From: Chitinophaga tropicalis | GTDB lineage: Bacteria; Bacteroidota; Bacteroidia; Chitinophagales; Chitinophagaceae | Assembly (NCBI RefSeq): GCF_009758205.1 | Contig: NZ_WRXN01000006.1 | Coordinates: forward strand, 1-64,000 | DNA length: 64,000 nucleotides | Direction: 5' to 3' | Shown here: positions 16,431 to 24,697 of the stretch, in pieces | Layout of the letters: every line of letters starts with the position of its first letter | How positions within the stretch are numbered: position 1 is the first letter of the stretch | Translations under genes and position numbers: made by a program | Notes under the pieces: generated by a model | What the model was told of the DNA's origin: nothing | Databases searched by the model: none | The model's input: the letters and a program-made list of their open reading frames with translations, nothing else

Positions 16431-18154
16431 AATTATATAAAATTGCAGATATAGGTAAAATCGTTTCTGGTTCAACTCCCAAAACAGGAATTGATAGTTA
16501 CTGGAATGGTAATATTCCCTGGGTAACACCAAAAGAAATTAGCGCATTAGATACACCTTATCTAAATAATACTGAAAGGAAAATAACAGAAGAGGGCTAT
16601 AAATCATGTTCGACCTATTTACTACCCAAAGGAAGCATTTTATTTTCATCTCGGGCTCCAATTGGTCTCGTCGCAATCGCCAATATTGAAGTTTGTACAA
16701 ATCAGGGATTCAAGAGTGTCATTTTAAACAAGGGATTTTACCCTCTATATATTTATTATATACTAAAATACAATTCTGATCGGCTTCAGAGTTTAGGCGT
16801 TGGTACTACTTTTTTAGAACTTTCAAAATTAAGATTTGAACAATTTGAAATTCCTATACCCGATTATTCAGACCAAATTAAAATTGCTACTGTATTAAGT
16901 AAGGCGGAAGCACTTATCAGGCGACGTAAAGAAAGTATTGATTTACTGGATGAATTTTTGAAAAGTACTTTTTTGAAGATGTTTGGTGATCCAGTAAGGA
17001 ATGAAAAAGGATGGAAGAAAAAAACTTTAGAAGAGCTTGTTGCAAAAGATTGCCCGTTAACATATGGCATTGTTCAACCTGGCGACGACTACCCTAATGG
17101 GGTACCTATTGTTAGACCTATGGATTTAACAAATGAAGATATATCTCTAAAAGGGTTGAAGCTAATCGATCCTGAAATTTCAGAGAAATTTAAAAGAACA
17201 ATACTGGCAGGGAATGAAATATTGTTATGTGTTAGGGGAACGACTGGCGTTATTTCATTAGCTACAGATGAATTAGTAGGATGTAATGTAACCAGGGGAA
17301 TTACTCCTATTTGGTTTTCGGAAGATGCATGTAAATTATTCATGTTCTATTTACTGAAATCTACTTCTATTCAAAATGAAATATCGAAAAAGACTTATGG
17401 AAGCGCATTGAGACAAATAAACCTGAGTGACATAAGAAAACTCGAATTGATTAACCCTCCAAATAAGCTTCAACGAAAATTTGAAGACATCGCAAAGCGG
17501 GCTCGGCTTCTCAAAACTCAATTTCAAAGCAGTTTGGCTGATTCAGAAAAGCTATATGCTTCCTTAAGCCAGCGAGCATTTAAAGGGGAATTAGATTTAA
17601 GCAGTTTTATTCTTGTAGAAGAAGAGGAATATTTTCCTGCAACTAATGACAGAACTGAGGAATGGCATTTTAATCAACCGAAAACGTTGAGTGTTTATAG
17701 GAAAGAAGAAGACAAAAGAAAGGACAATAAGACGAATAGGAAAACAACAGAAAAGAACAACTTGGCACATGTAGAAAAGCAGGACTGGACCCGTACCAGC
17801 TTTACAAATATTGCAGAAATAGTACGAATGCGTTTTTGGAATATCAACTTGAATCGTAGCTTTTATTTCAGTGCCGAGATGCTTTACAAGCATTTGCAAC
17901 AAACTTTCGGAGACACAATCACCTACTTCACAACAAAAGAATTACTAATGAAGCCAAGCTTGCAGGAACGTGAAACATTCAAAGCATTTGTTGAAAATGC
18001 TTTGAATGACGAAAGATTTCCTATACGCTTTGAGCAACTATTTTATAATGCTGACGAAGAAAACTTTAATCTTGAAATCACCGAAGCTGATTTTGATTTG
18101 CTGGAAAAAGAATCAAAACAGATGCGATCCGGCATTTACTTTAAAATAAAATGA
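16427..18154 (+). CDS. hsdS: Type I restriction specificity subunit with a C-terminal extension
   Basis: A 575-aa DNA-recognition subunit with two target recognition domains: the first from MKLYKIADIGKIVSGSTP to about 150, the second from about 205 to 350, each followed by a helical spacer (QIKIATVLSKAEALIRRRKE and LQRKFEDIAKRARLLKTQ). The two recognition domains differ, so the target should be bipartite. Beyond ~405 a tail of about 170 residues (charged linker EEDKRKDNKTNRKTTEKN, then a helical domain) exceeds a typical S subunit of 400-450 aa; such tails occur in some Bacteroidota HsdS proteins. It overlaps the next ATPase gene by four bases. Confidence 0.95.
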   Translation: MKLYKIADIGKIVSGSTPKTGIDSYWNGNIPWVTPKEISALDTPYLNNTERKITEEGYKSCSTYLLPKGSILFSSRAPIGLVAIANIEVCTNQGFKSVILNKGFYPLYIYYILKYNSDRLQSLGVGTTFLELSKLRFEQFEIPIPDYSDQIKIATVLSKAEALIRRRKESIDLLDEFLKSTFLKMFGDPVRNEKGWKKKTLEELVAKDCPLTYGIVQPGDDYPNGVPIVRPMDLTNEDISLKGLKLIDPEISEKFKRTILAGNEILLCVRGTTGVISLATDELVGCNVTRGITPIWFSEDACKLFMFYLLKSTSIQNEISKKTYGSALRQINLSDIRKLELINPPNKLQRKFEDIAKRARLLKTQFQSSLADSEKLYASLSQRAFKGELDLSSFILVEEEEYFPATNDRTEEWHFNQPKTLSVYRKEEDKRKDNKTNRKTTEKNNLAHVEKQDWTRTSFTNIAEIVRMRFWNINLNRSFYFSAEMLYKHLQQTFGDTITYFTTKELLMKPSLQERETFKAFVENALNDERFPIRFEQLFYNADEENFNLEITEADFDLLEKESKQMRSGIYFKIK

Positions 18155-19983
18155 AACTACTTTCTGCAACCATATTAGGCAATGAAGACTTCAGAAGTCT
18201 CAAGGTGAATAAACAGTACAACTTCCGATCAGATACATCCGATGCTGAAGACGATGCAGGCTTTTCAGAAGAAACAGGAATAACGAAAATGATATTTACA
18301 GGCCTCAATGGTAGTGGGAAGTCTAATTTTCTCCAATTTCTGGCTGAAGCTTTTGCTTATCTTGATGCTTCGATCTCATTAAATAAATATAAGCCTGATG
18401 ATGGTAATTTTGGCTTTGAAATTTGTTATTTACTTTTTTTGACCAAAGAAAAAGCCGAGCAAGTTGGCTTTAGTCTTGATGAGCATACTCAGGTAGAAAT
18501 TCGTGTCAAAAAAAATTTTCTGCAAGAAGTTAAATTCTCAATACCAAGGCGACGAAAAGAAGTGCAAGAATACGCCGATAAAAAGCCAAGAAAAAAAACA
18601 CTTGACCAGAATAGCTTTGAATTCAGCATTAGAAGATCTTCAAAAGATAATTACACCAGGGTCGATAAAAATTTTCATTTACTCCTTCCCAGTAAAGTGG
18701 TTGCTTATAGCTCGGGACATAATGAAATGCTCAGTAATCCTTTTTACAGGCTCAAGTACCGCCACTTTTTAGAGTTTGAAGCAAATGAAAGTAACGGTTA
18801 CTTTCAGGATCGACTATTATTTTTAGACTATAATACTAGTCATTATATTGTTGTAGCAAACCTATTGCTTGCTCCAACACAAAAAGTGGAGGTACTTGAA
18901 AAGCAAGTATCAATAAGAGGATTAAAAAGCTTCAGGATAAGTATCAATTTCAGAGATTATGCCAAGAAGAAAATAAGAGTTAGCGCCCAACTAATTGAGC
19001 AGATTGAAAAGTTGAAAAAATGCGCTTCGTCCTGGATTGACAGAAATACCTCGTCCGAAAACATTCTAATTATAGATTTTATCGTTAACGAAAGCACCCA
19101 AGATGCCTTCAAATTTCACTTTAAGACAGCCTATCAGTTATTTAATGTTTTTATTCAATTACACATCTTGAATATACATGCCGTTGGCAAAGACTTGAGA
19201 GGGCAAATTGTAAAATCTCCAAAGTGGATCATTTTCGCGGATGAAATAGCTAAACACGCCCCATATGATCTTCCATTTAGATTGGAGAAAATAGAGATCA
19301 ATAAGATAAAGTCGCTTGAGCCTTACGAAATACGGCCTAAGTATTTTAGGTCGCTATCCGATGGCGAGCAACAGTTTTTACATTTAGTTGGGACTATCAT
19401 GCTTTTTGAAGAAGGAAATGTACTTTACCTATTTGATGAACCCGAAACACATTTTAATCCCCAATGGAAGTACAATTACTTTCAGATTCTTGATAGTGTT
19501 GCTTCAGAAATAGATTCTGATCTTTTATTAACAACCCATGATCCAGTTCTAATTTCAGGGATTAAGAAAGAACAACTTTTGATGTTTAGAAAATCAAAAT
19601 CAGGAGAAGTTAGTATATCAAATCCTGATAAAGATATTGTCGGCATGGGCGCTGATGCAATTCTCACCAGTGAAATTTTTGGGTTAAATTCCACACTAGA
19701 TCACGAAACCTTAAATGATATGATTGATAGGAGGAAATTGTTGGTCAAACAAGAAAAAGAAGGACTTACTCCTGAAGAAGATGTTACTCTTGGCGAATTA
19801 GCGGAAAAGCTTAAAGACATTGATTTTAATATTCCATTTGCTGATCCCCTTTATAAAGATTTTGTTCTTGCCCTACAAAACCTGGATAGTTATAAACGTA
19901 CAAATTTGACACATAGAGAGGTTGAAGAACGGGAAGCCTTGGCTAGGGAAGTAATGCAAAAATTAAACGAAGAAGGCTTTTAA
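18151..19983 (+). CDS. AAA family ATPase, Septu PtuA-like
   Basis: A 610-aa ABC/OLD-type ATPase. Walker A is GLNGSGKS (51-58), the signature LSDGEQQF starts near 402, and Walker B is LYLFDEPETHFNP (D429, E430) with a following TTHDP histidine switch. The insertion between them is typical of PtuA-like or RloA-like proteins. There is no TOPRIM domain. It overlaps hsdS by ATGA, and its partner, an HNH-like protein, begins one base after its stop. In Septu, PtuA and PtuB form a phage-sensing nuclease complex; here the pair appears to be appended to a type I restriction operon. The Septu assignment is by domain pairing and gene order. Confidence 0.82.
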   Translation: MKLLSATILGNEDFRSLKVNKQYNFRSDTSDAEDDAGFSEETGITKMIFTGLNGSGKSNFLQFLAEAFAYLDASISLNKYKPDDGNFGFEICYLLFLTKEKAEQVGFSLDEHTQVEIRVKKNFLQEVKFSIPRRRKEVQEYADKKPRKKTLDQNSFEFSIRRSSKDNYTRVDKNFHLLLPSKVVAYSSGHNEMLSNPFYRLKYRHFLEFEANESNGYFQDRLLFLDYNTSHYIVVANLLLAPTQKVEVLEKQVSIRGLKSFRISINFRDYAKKKIRVSAQLIEQIEKLKKCASSWIDRNTSSENILIIDFIVNESTQDAFKFHFKTAYQLFNVFIQLHILNIHAVGKDLRGQIVKSPKWIIFADEIAKHAPYDLPFRLEKIEINKIKSLEPYEIRPKYFRSLSDGEQQFLHLVGTIMLFEEGNVLYLFDEPETHFNPQWKYNYFQILDSVASEIDSDLLLTTHDPVLISGIKKEQLLMFRKSKSGEVSISNPDKDIVGMGADAILTSEIFGLNSTLDHETLNDMIDRRKLLVKQEKEGLTPEEDVTLGELAEKLKDIDFNIPFADPLYKDFVLALQNLDSYKRTNLTHREVEEREALAREVMQKLNEEGF

Positions 19984-19984
19984 T

Positions 19985-20863
19985 ATGCGTTACATTAATA
20001 TGGCTGGCTATAAGCCACGCGGTTGGCAAAGGAAAGCGGATGTGCATCTAAAAGCGTTAAGACATTGTGCAGACATGCAACAACGCAAAGCTTATCTAGA
20101 TACTTCAACTCATAAGGTATGGAATGAGCATAAAAAAAAATTTGAGCGATTAAGCCATGGTAAATGTTGGTTCTCTGAAGCAAGAGCAACTGTTTCAGAT
20201 TATGCAATTGAGCATTTCAGGCCTAAAAAAGGGGTTGATCTAATTAAGAGTAAGGATGAGTATCGTGAATGCAGAACAGCAACCGACCCTAACGGGTATT
20301 GGTGGCTGTCTTACGAGCTTGAGAACTTCCGTTTAGCGGCCTACAAACCTAATCAACTTAAGGCAAACTACTTTCCTTTAGAGGCTGGTAGCATCATCGC
20401 CAAGGAACTAGATAATTCGTGGCGTAAAGAAAAGTATATGTTACTTGACCCCTGTATTGAGGGAGATACAACATTATTAACGTATGATGGAGAAAGACCA
20501 ATTGAAGCCAATCCAAACCCATTATCAATAGAGCATATTAGAGCAAGAATTTCAATAAAAGTATATGGATTGGACAGATTACAGAGGTTGAAAAGCGCTA
20601 GAGCCGTGGTGCTCCAGTACTTGAAAAATTACTACAACGAGGCCTCAAGGAATTGGAATGCGATGAATAGCAATAGAGGTAATAACCAAGAAGCATATCA
20701 ATTAGCGAAAATTGGGTTTTCTAATAATTGTGGTTATATAATTGCGATGTTAAGACCAGATAAAGAATTTACAATGATGGTTTTGGCTTTCTTAAAAGGG
20801 ATGAATAAACAATGGATTCGCGATCATATTCTAACCTTAGCCGAAAGGAAACGGTATATTTGA
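19985..20863 (+). CDS. HNH-like nuclease, Septu PtuB-like
   Basis: A 292-aa protein that resembles the retron/Septu HNH family: HGKCWFSEA (about 58-66), then YAIEHFRPKKG with the candidate catalytic histidine, then a GYWWLSYELENFRLA and NYFPLEAGS pair as in PtuB-type proteins. The first zinc-site position reads C-x-x-S rather than C-x-x-C, so zinc coordination may be altered or use other residues. It directly follows the ATPase gene and ends the operon; the next sequence is a decayed gene fragment. It could also be a distant HNH with a different role; the ATPase neighbour is the main support. Confidence 0.75.
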   Translation: MRYINMAGYKPRGWQRKADVHLKALRHCADMQQRKAYLDTSTHKVWNEHKKKFERLSHGKCWFSEARATVSDYAIEHFRPKKGVDLIKSKDEYRECRTATDPNGYWWLSYELENFRLAAYKPNQLKANYFPLEAGSIIAKELDNSWRKEKYMLLDPCIEGDTTLLTYDGERPIEANPNPLSIEHIRARISIKVYGLDRLQRLKSARAVVLQYLKNYYNEASRNWNAMNSNRGNNQEAYQLAKIGFSNNCGYIIAMLRPDKEFTMMVLAFLKGMNKQWIRDHILTLAERKRYI

Positions 20864-20901
20864 CCGTGGAACTTCTACACTCCAATATTTAGATATAATC
20901 T

Positions 20902-21165
20902 ATGTCATTCCGCAACGGTACTGGGCCTAATGGAAATGACATTCGCTATTTTGTTTGTGATACAAAAAACAATGCGCATCGGTTTCATAGTGCTTTTGTT
21001 ATTTTCAGTAGCTATATAACTACTAAATTGTCTCATGATAGATTAATGCCGAATCCGTCACTCCCTTTGGCATTAATTTGGATCACCCGCTTTTCTTCGC
21101 GACAGGACGCTGTTCTTAATGCAGGCATAGTGTCTGTAAATTCATTGCAGGCATACTCACTTAAG
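20902..21165 (+). pseudogene. Decayed duplicate of the DoxX-like gene at 23256-23612
   Basis: An open frame here (20902-21210) is mostly out of register, but at the DNA level it follows the intact DoxX-like gene: phrases such as CCGCAACGGTACTGGGCC, ATGCGCATCGGTTTCAT and CCTTTGGCATTAATTTGG match CCGCAACTGTACTTGGC, TTGCGCATCGGCTTCAT and CCTTTGGCTCTGGTTTGG in the intact copy. Indels break the frame and the 5' part is missing. It marks one end of a duplication whose other end is at 23.4-23.97 kb. Confidence 0.75.
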
Positions 21166-21316
21166 CTTAAATTCTGGCCTTTTCTGGCAATATCTGGTGA
21201 TAAACTGTGAAATCCGGCCCAAATCTTCGGCAAAAAGTGTCGAAAGTTGTAACCTTCTCTCCGCAACCGAGTAAAAGTGGGCATAATTGATTAAAATCGA
21301 TCAATTATGCCCATTT
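21166..21316 (+). repeat. Delimiter repeat copy 1 with terminator hairpin
   Basis: 21166-21266 matches 23870-23970 with only about ten differences over 101 bases. It contains the fixed motif TCGA (21240-21243), 17 bases, then CCGCA (21261-21265). A strong stem follows: GGGCATAATTGAT (21279-21291) with ATCAATTATGCCC (21300-21312), then ATTTCTTT, a probable intrinsic terminator. The same motif geometry recurs at 23944, 26122, 29830 and 31448. Confidence 0.75.
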
Positions 21317-21484
21317 CTTTATGGGTAATGTTATATTGGTTACCAGCAATGGCTTGTGGCATATTTGGAATTTTATTTGCCTGAATAGGTATTGCCTAAT
21401 AATCAGAACGCATTTGCCATGTCTTTGTAATTTGAAATGTCGAAAGTTCAGTACCGTTTCGCAGCCATACGAAACGGCATTTTT
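21317..21484. other. Short intergenic stretch
   Basis: AT-rich DNA between the first delimiter repeat and the convergent 3' end of the HxlR gene. No gene or clear structure is seen beyond a possible weak hairpin formed by CGTTTCG/CGAAACG near 21457-21476, which could serve as the HxlR-side terminator. Confidence 0.3.
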
Positions 21485-21883
21485 TTAGGGCTTGGAAGAA
21501 CCTTCTTTTGACATATCGTTTTTTATCTTCTCCCGATGTTGTACGCCCCATCGTGATAATGCACCAACGACCTCTTGCAGCGTTTCGCTGTAGGGTAGCA
21601 ATTGATACTCTATGGTAACAGGATAACCAACGGAAACTTTTTTGACAATGAAGCCGTTCATTTCCAGTTCTTTCAATTCACTTGATAGAACCCTCGCAGA
21701 AATCCCGTTTACCATTCGCTGAAGCTCCGTAAACCTATTATTGCCCCTTGCCATAGCGATGATTATCATGAGCTTCCATTTCCCCCCGATTGCATAGAGT
21801 GCATCGCTGACAGAAGATAACAGCTTGTGGCAATCCTCGGAAAATTCTTTAGTGCTTTTCTCTGTTTCGTTTTGTTCCTTCAT
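21485..21883 (-). CDS. HxlR-family transcriptional regulator
   Basis: A 132-aa winged-helix regulator. The core is the HxlR signature: IGGKWKLMIIIAMARGNNRF, then ELQRMVNGISARVLSSELKE and a wing with PVTIEYQLLPY. HxlR proteins often respond to electrophiles or redox stress and control a divergent oxidoreductase. Here it is divergent from an SDR gene with a 91-base gap that contains a partial palindrome (TAACCT-TT-AGGTAA near 21910-21923), a plausible operator. It is complete, and the N-terminal Lys/Glu-rich 15 residues are normal. Confidence 0.92.
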   Translation of the reverse strand: MKEQNETEKSTKEFSEDCHKLLSSVSDALYAIGGKWKLMIIIAMARGNNRFTELQRMVNGISARVLSSELKELEMNGFIVKKVSVGYPVTIEYQLLPYSETLQEVVGALSRWGVQHREKIKNDMSKEGSSKP

Positions 21884-21951
21884 ACGCTACTTTTATAAAA
21901 TTACTCGCTAACCTTTAGGTAACGACTAACAAATTGTAAGCGAACAAACGG

Positions 21952-21959
21952 TAATTTTG
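21952..21959 (+). promoter_or_regulatory. -7 promoter element for the SDR operon
   Basis: TAATTTTG fits the Bacteroidota -7 consensus TAnnTTTG and lies 15 bases before the SDR start codon at 21975. No ideal -33 TTTG box at the usual spacing was found, so strength is uncertain; the candidate HxlR palindrome lies upstream. Confidence 0.45.
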
Positions 21960-21974
21960 TCAGATAATTAAAAA

Positions 21975-22736
21975 ATGACAGAAAATATGAAACGATTAGA
22001 GGACAAGGTTATCGTAATCACAGGAGCAAGCAATGGAATTGGACTTGCATCGGCAAAATTGTTTGTACAGCATGGAGCTTATGTTTATATAACAGGGCGT
22101 AACCAAGAAACGCTGGACGAAGCAGTTGCCGCAATCGGCAGCAATGTAACAGCGGTAAAGAGTGATGTTTCAAGTCTGGCGGACATTGACCATCTTATAT
22201 CAGAAGTGCAGTCCGCTCATGGAAGAATTGACGTGCTTATCTCAAATGTTGGTATTGCGCAATGGGAACCGCTCGGACATATAACCGAAGAGTCTTTTGA
22301 TGAACTTTTCACAACTAACGTCAAAGGAACCGTGTTCCTTGTGCAAAAGTCATTGCCATTGATGAAGAACGGTGGTTCGATAATTCTTACAGGGTCTGTA
22401 AGCGGCAACAAAGGTACGCCTGCCATGAGTGTTTATAATGCAACCAAGGCAGCCGTAAGGAACTTTGCAAGAAGCTGGGCGTTAGACCTGAAAGGAACAG
22501 GTATCCGTATCAATGTTCTTTCCCCAGGTGCAACATCCACCGATAATGTAATTAAAAACCTCACGGCTATTGGACAGTTGGAAGCTATTCAGGCAGGAAT
22601 AGAACAACAGTCTCCGCTTGGGCGTATGGGTGAACCGGGCGAGGTCGCATCGGCATCACTTTTCCTTGCCTCAGATGAAAGCAGGTTTATGACTGGAAGC
22701 GAACTGTTTGTAGATGGTGGAGCAGGTCAGATTTAA
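21975..22736 (+). CDS. Short-chain dehydrogenase/reductase (SDR)
   Basis: A 253-aa classical SDR, an NAD(P)-dependent oxidoreductase. The glycine motif is TGASNGIG (about 16-23), followed by SNVG, the catalytic serine in TGSVSG and YNATKAA (Tyr and Lys of the YxxxK pair), then the PG motif SPGATSTD. A second in-frame ATG occurs at codon 5. The gene is divergent from HxlR and followed by a SnoaL-like gene and a DoxX-like gene in the same direction, a combination often seen in HxlR-controlled detoxification cassettes. The substrate is unknown. Confidence 0.93.
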   Translation: MTENMKRLEDKVIVITGASNGIGLASAKLFVQHGAYVYITGRNQETLDEAVAAIGSNVTAVKSDVSSLADIDHLISEVQSAHGRIDVLISNVGIAQWEPLGHITEESFDELFTTNVKGTVFLVQKSLPLMKNGGSIILTGSVSGNKGTPAMSVYNATKAAVRNFARSWALDLKGTGIRINVLSPGATSTDNVIKNLTAIGQLEAIQAGIEQQSPLGRMGEPGEVASASLFLASDESRFMTGSELFVDGGAGQI

Positions 22737-22802
22737 TAACAAATGTACCTGCTGCATCAAACTATAAAATAGATTTTAACAGTAAATAAAACAAATAAAA
22801 TT

Positions 22803-23244
22803 ATGTCATTAGAAATTTTGAAAACCAAAGGAGAATTAAGGGATTTGATAGATGCCTATGCGTATTTGGGTGATGATAAAAAGATTGGCGAACAAATGAA
22901 ATTGTTTGCACCTGATGCAATCTATAAGGTGTACATGAACGGCGTTGAGGTAGCCAATATCGCAGGAACAGATAAGCTTGAAAAAGAATATTAGCGGACA
23001 CGCCGCAGAGGTGAAAACCTATTTTACATTGAACGGGCAACATACCGTACAGATTAATGGCGAGATAGCTACAGGTGTATCCTTTTCCCAACTAAAGATG
23101 GTAAGGGAAAAAGACGGTAAAGACATACTTACAGATTATAGCGTCAGGTACGATGACAAGTATGTGTATCAAAACGGAAAGTGGCTGATTAAAGAACGTA
23201 TCGGAAACTTCTTAATAGTCGACAGTAAGCCATTAAACAATTAA
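22803..23244 (+). pseudogene. SnoaL/NTF2-like protein, frameshifted
   Basis: Two overlapping frames together make one nuclear-transport-factor-2-like fold of about 145 aa: the first ends at LEKEY-stop (22992-22994) and the second continues with SGHAAEVKTYFTLNGQHTVQ to KWLIKERIGNF. One extra base near 22992 (GAATATTAGC) breaks the frame. Upstream and downstream parts are well preserved, so the break is recent or a sequencing error. These proteins are small ligand-binding or isomerase-like domains; here it would belong to the SDR/DoxX operon. Confidence 0.8.
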
Positions 23245-23255
23245 TTACTTAGAAT

Positions 23256-23612
23256 ATGAAAATAAAAAAAATCGTTACGATTTCGCTCACTGTACTGGTT
23301 GGCTTGATGGTTATTACAAGCGGACTGATGAAAGCCATCCATTTGCCGTGGTCGGTGGCGGGGCTAGTGAAATTTAATCTGCCTAACTCCGCAACTGTAC
23401 TTGGCTTAATGGAGATGGCATTTGCCATCCTGTTTATCTTCCCAAAAACATTGCGCATCGGCTTCATTTTACTTAGCTGTTATTTTGCAGGAGCAATGGC
23501 TACAGAGTTATCACATGACGGCTCAATGCTAAACCCTGCAATACCTTTGGCTCTGGTTTGGATTACAGCATATATTCGGGACAGGGAACTGTTTTTAGGC
23601 ACTCCCCAATAA
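23256..23612 (+). CDS. DoxX-like membrane protein
   Basis: A 118-aa protein with about four hydrophobic segments (ISLTVLVGLMVITSGLMKA, ATVLGLMEMAFAILFIF, IGFILLSCYFAGAMATEL, IPLALVWITAYI), matching the DoxX-like family. Conserved features include the early LMKA and the MATELSHDG stretch. It is the last gene of the HxlR-controlled operon, following the SnoaL-like gene by 11 bases. A decayed copy lies at 20902-21165. The function of DoxX-like proteins is not settled; a redox-related membrane role has been proposed. Confidence 0.85.
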   Translation: MKIKKIVTISLTVLVGLMVITSGLMKAIHLPWSVAGLVKFNLPNSATVLGLMEMAFAILFIFPKTLRIGFILLSCYFAGAMATELSHDGSMLNPAIPLALVWITAYIRDRELFLGTPQ

Positions 23613-23786
23613 CGGTATCATCATTGACGAGACTATTGGATGATGGTTCAGGCGAAAATGAAACGCCCCGAAAAAACGAGGATAGTCATAGATGATGAAA
23701 TTCCGTTGAGTGGGTAATTGCAACACCGTAAGAATATAATTGGTAAGAAAAAGTAAACGGCCCTGGTGTTGAATACAAAATTTTGG

Positions 23787-23830
23787 ATTGCACAATACAA
23801 CACGACAACTGTCACATTGTATTGTGCAAT
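23787..23830. repeat. Perfect 14-bp inverted repeat
   Basis: ATTGCACAATACAA (23787-23800) and TTGTATTGTGCAAT (23817-23830) are exact reverse complements with a 16-base spacer. No T-run follows, so it is not a typical terminator. It lies in a 257-base gap after the DoxX-like gene, a region that is absent from the decayed copy, so it may be the trace of an insertion or a regulator site. Confidence 0.6.
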
Positions 23831-23869
23831 TTGGCAAAAAGCTCGATTCAATTTCCTCTTTTACTTAAA

Positions 23870-24015
23870 CTTAAATTCCGGTCTATTCCGGCAATATCTG
23901 GCTATAAACTGTGAAATTCGGCCCAAATCTTCAGCAAAAAGTGTCGAAAGTTGTAACCGTCTCACCGCAAGGAAATAAAAAGCTCACGCTAAGCGTGGGC
24001 TTTTTTATTTTGGTC
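23870..24015 (+). repeat. Delimiter repeat copy 2 with terminator hairpin
   Basis: 23870-23970 is near identical to 21166-21266. It has TCGA (23944-23947), 17 bases, CCGCA (23965-23969), then the hairpin AAAAAGCTCACGC-TAA-GCGTGGGCTTTTTT (about 23977-24006), a clear intrinsic terminator for the operon. Together with copy 1 it forms a direct repeat flanking the HxlR-SDR-SnoaL-DoxX block. Confidence 0.78.
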
Positions 24016-24697
24016 GAGTTCCTTCCTATAGATTAAATCAATTTCAGCCTTCTAAATAGCCTCCGTTGCTCCTTGCCCCGATAGTTGCATAACACCCCAA
24101 GGGAAGCCCTAATGCAATAAAGCATAAGAACCACCATACAGTACAGCACCTTGCTCACCGCAAGCTATCGATATGGGAAGTCCAGAAAACTTATGTAGTA
24201 TTCATATTATGCTTACCAGGACGGAAAGCATAGATTGGATGAACTCCAATCATAATGCAAATGCATGATATATAAATTAAATATCAAAATTTATCACCAA
24301 ATAACATTATGATTTTAATAATTTACGCCTATATAGCATTAATATGGTTTTGCATCAGAGGTCGCTTACATTTGATTACTATTAACTTGTAAAGTAGATA
24401 ACAATAGGTGATTCTCTTGCATTAGTAGACGATAATGTTCAACCACGATAATACCAGCAGGATTATAATATGCCGTTTTGATACACGATAAACCTTATTG
24501 TATAGGCTGTGGTGGGTTTTGCAGGCTGAAGGCTTCGTTCGTGGGACATTCTTGCCTATAATAGTACATCGCGTTACGAGATTTGTCAACATAAACAGAA
24601 CTCCAGGGATTTAAGATTGTCCCATTGGAAAATTGTATTTTTAACACTACAACCCTTATGTAAATATTTCCTGCAAAAATGATGTAAACCAATCCTT
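24016..24697. other. Intergenic stretch with a possible minus-strand remnant
   Basis: No intact gene. On the minus strand 24052-24189 reads like the end of a protein (IACGEQGAVLYGGSYALLH, one in-frame TAG at 24109-24111, then GFPWGVMQLSGQGATEAI and stop), which suggests a decayed gene of unknown family. The rest is AT-rich and presumably holds the promoter of the gene at 24698. Confidence 0.35.

Noticed and set aside
18151..20863. Retron with PtuAB effectors
   Set aside because: No reverse transcriptase gene or msr-msd-like RNA was found near the ATPase/HNH pair.
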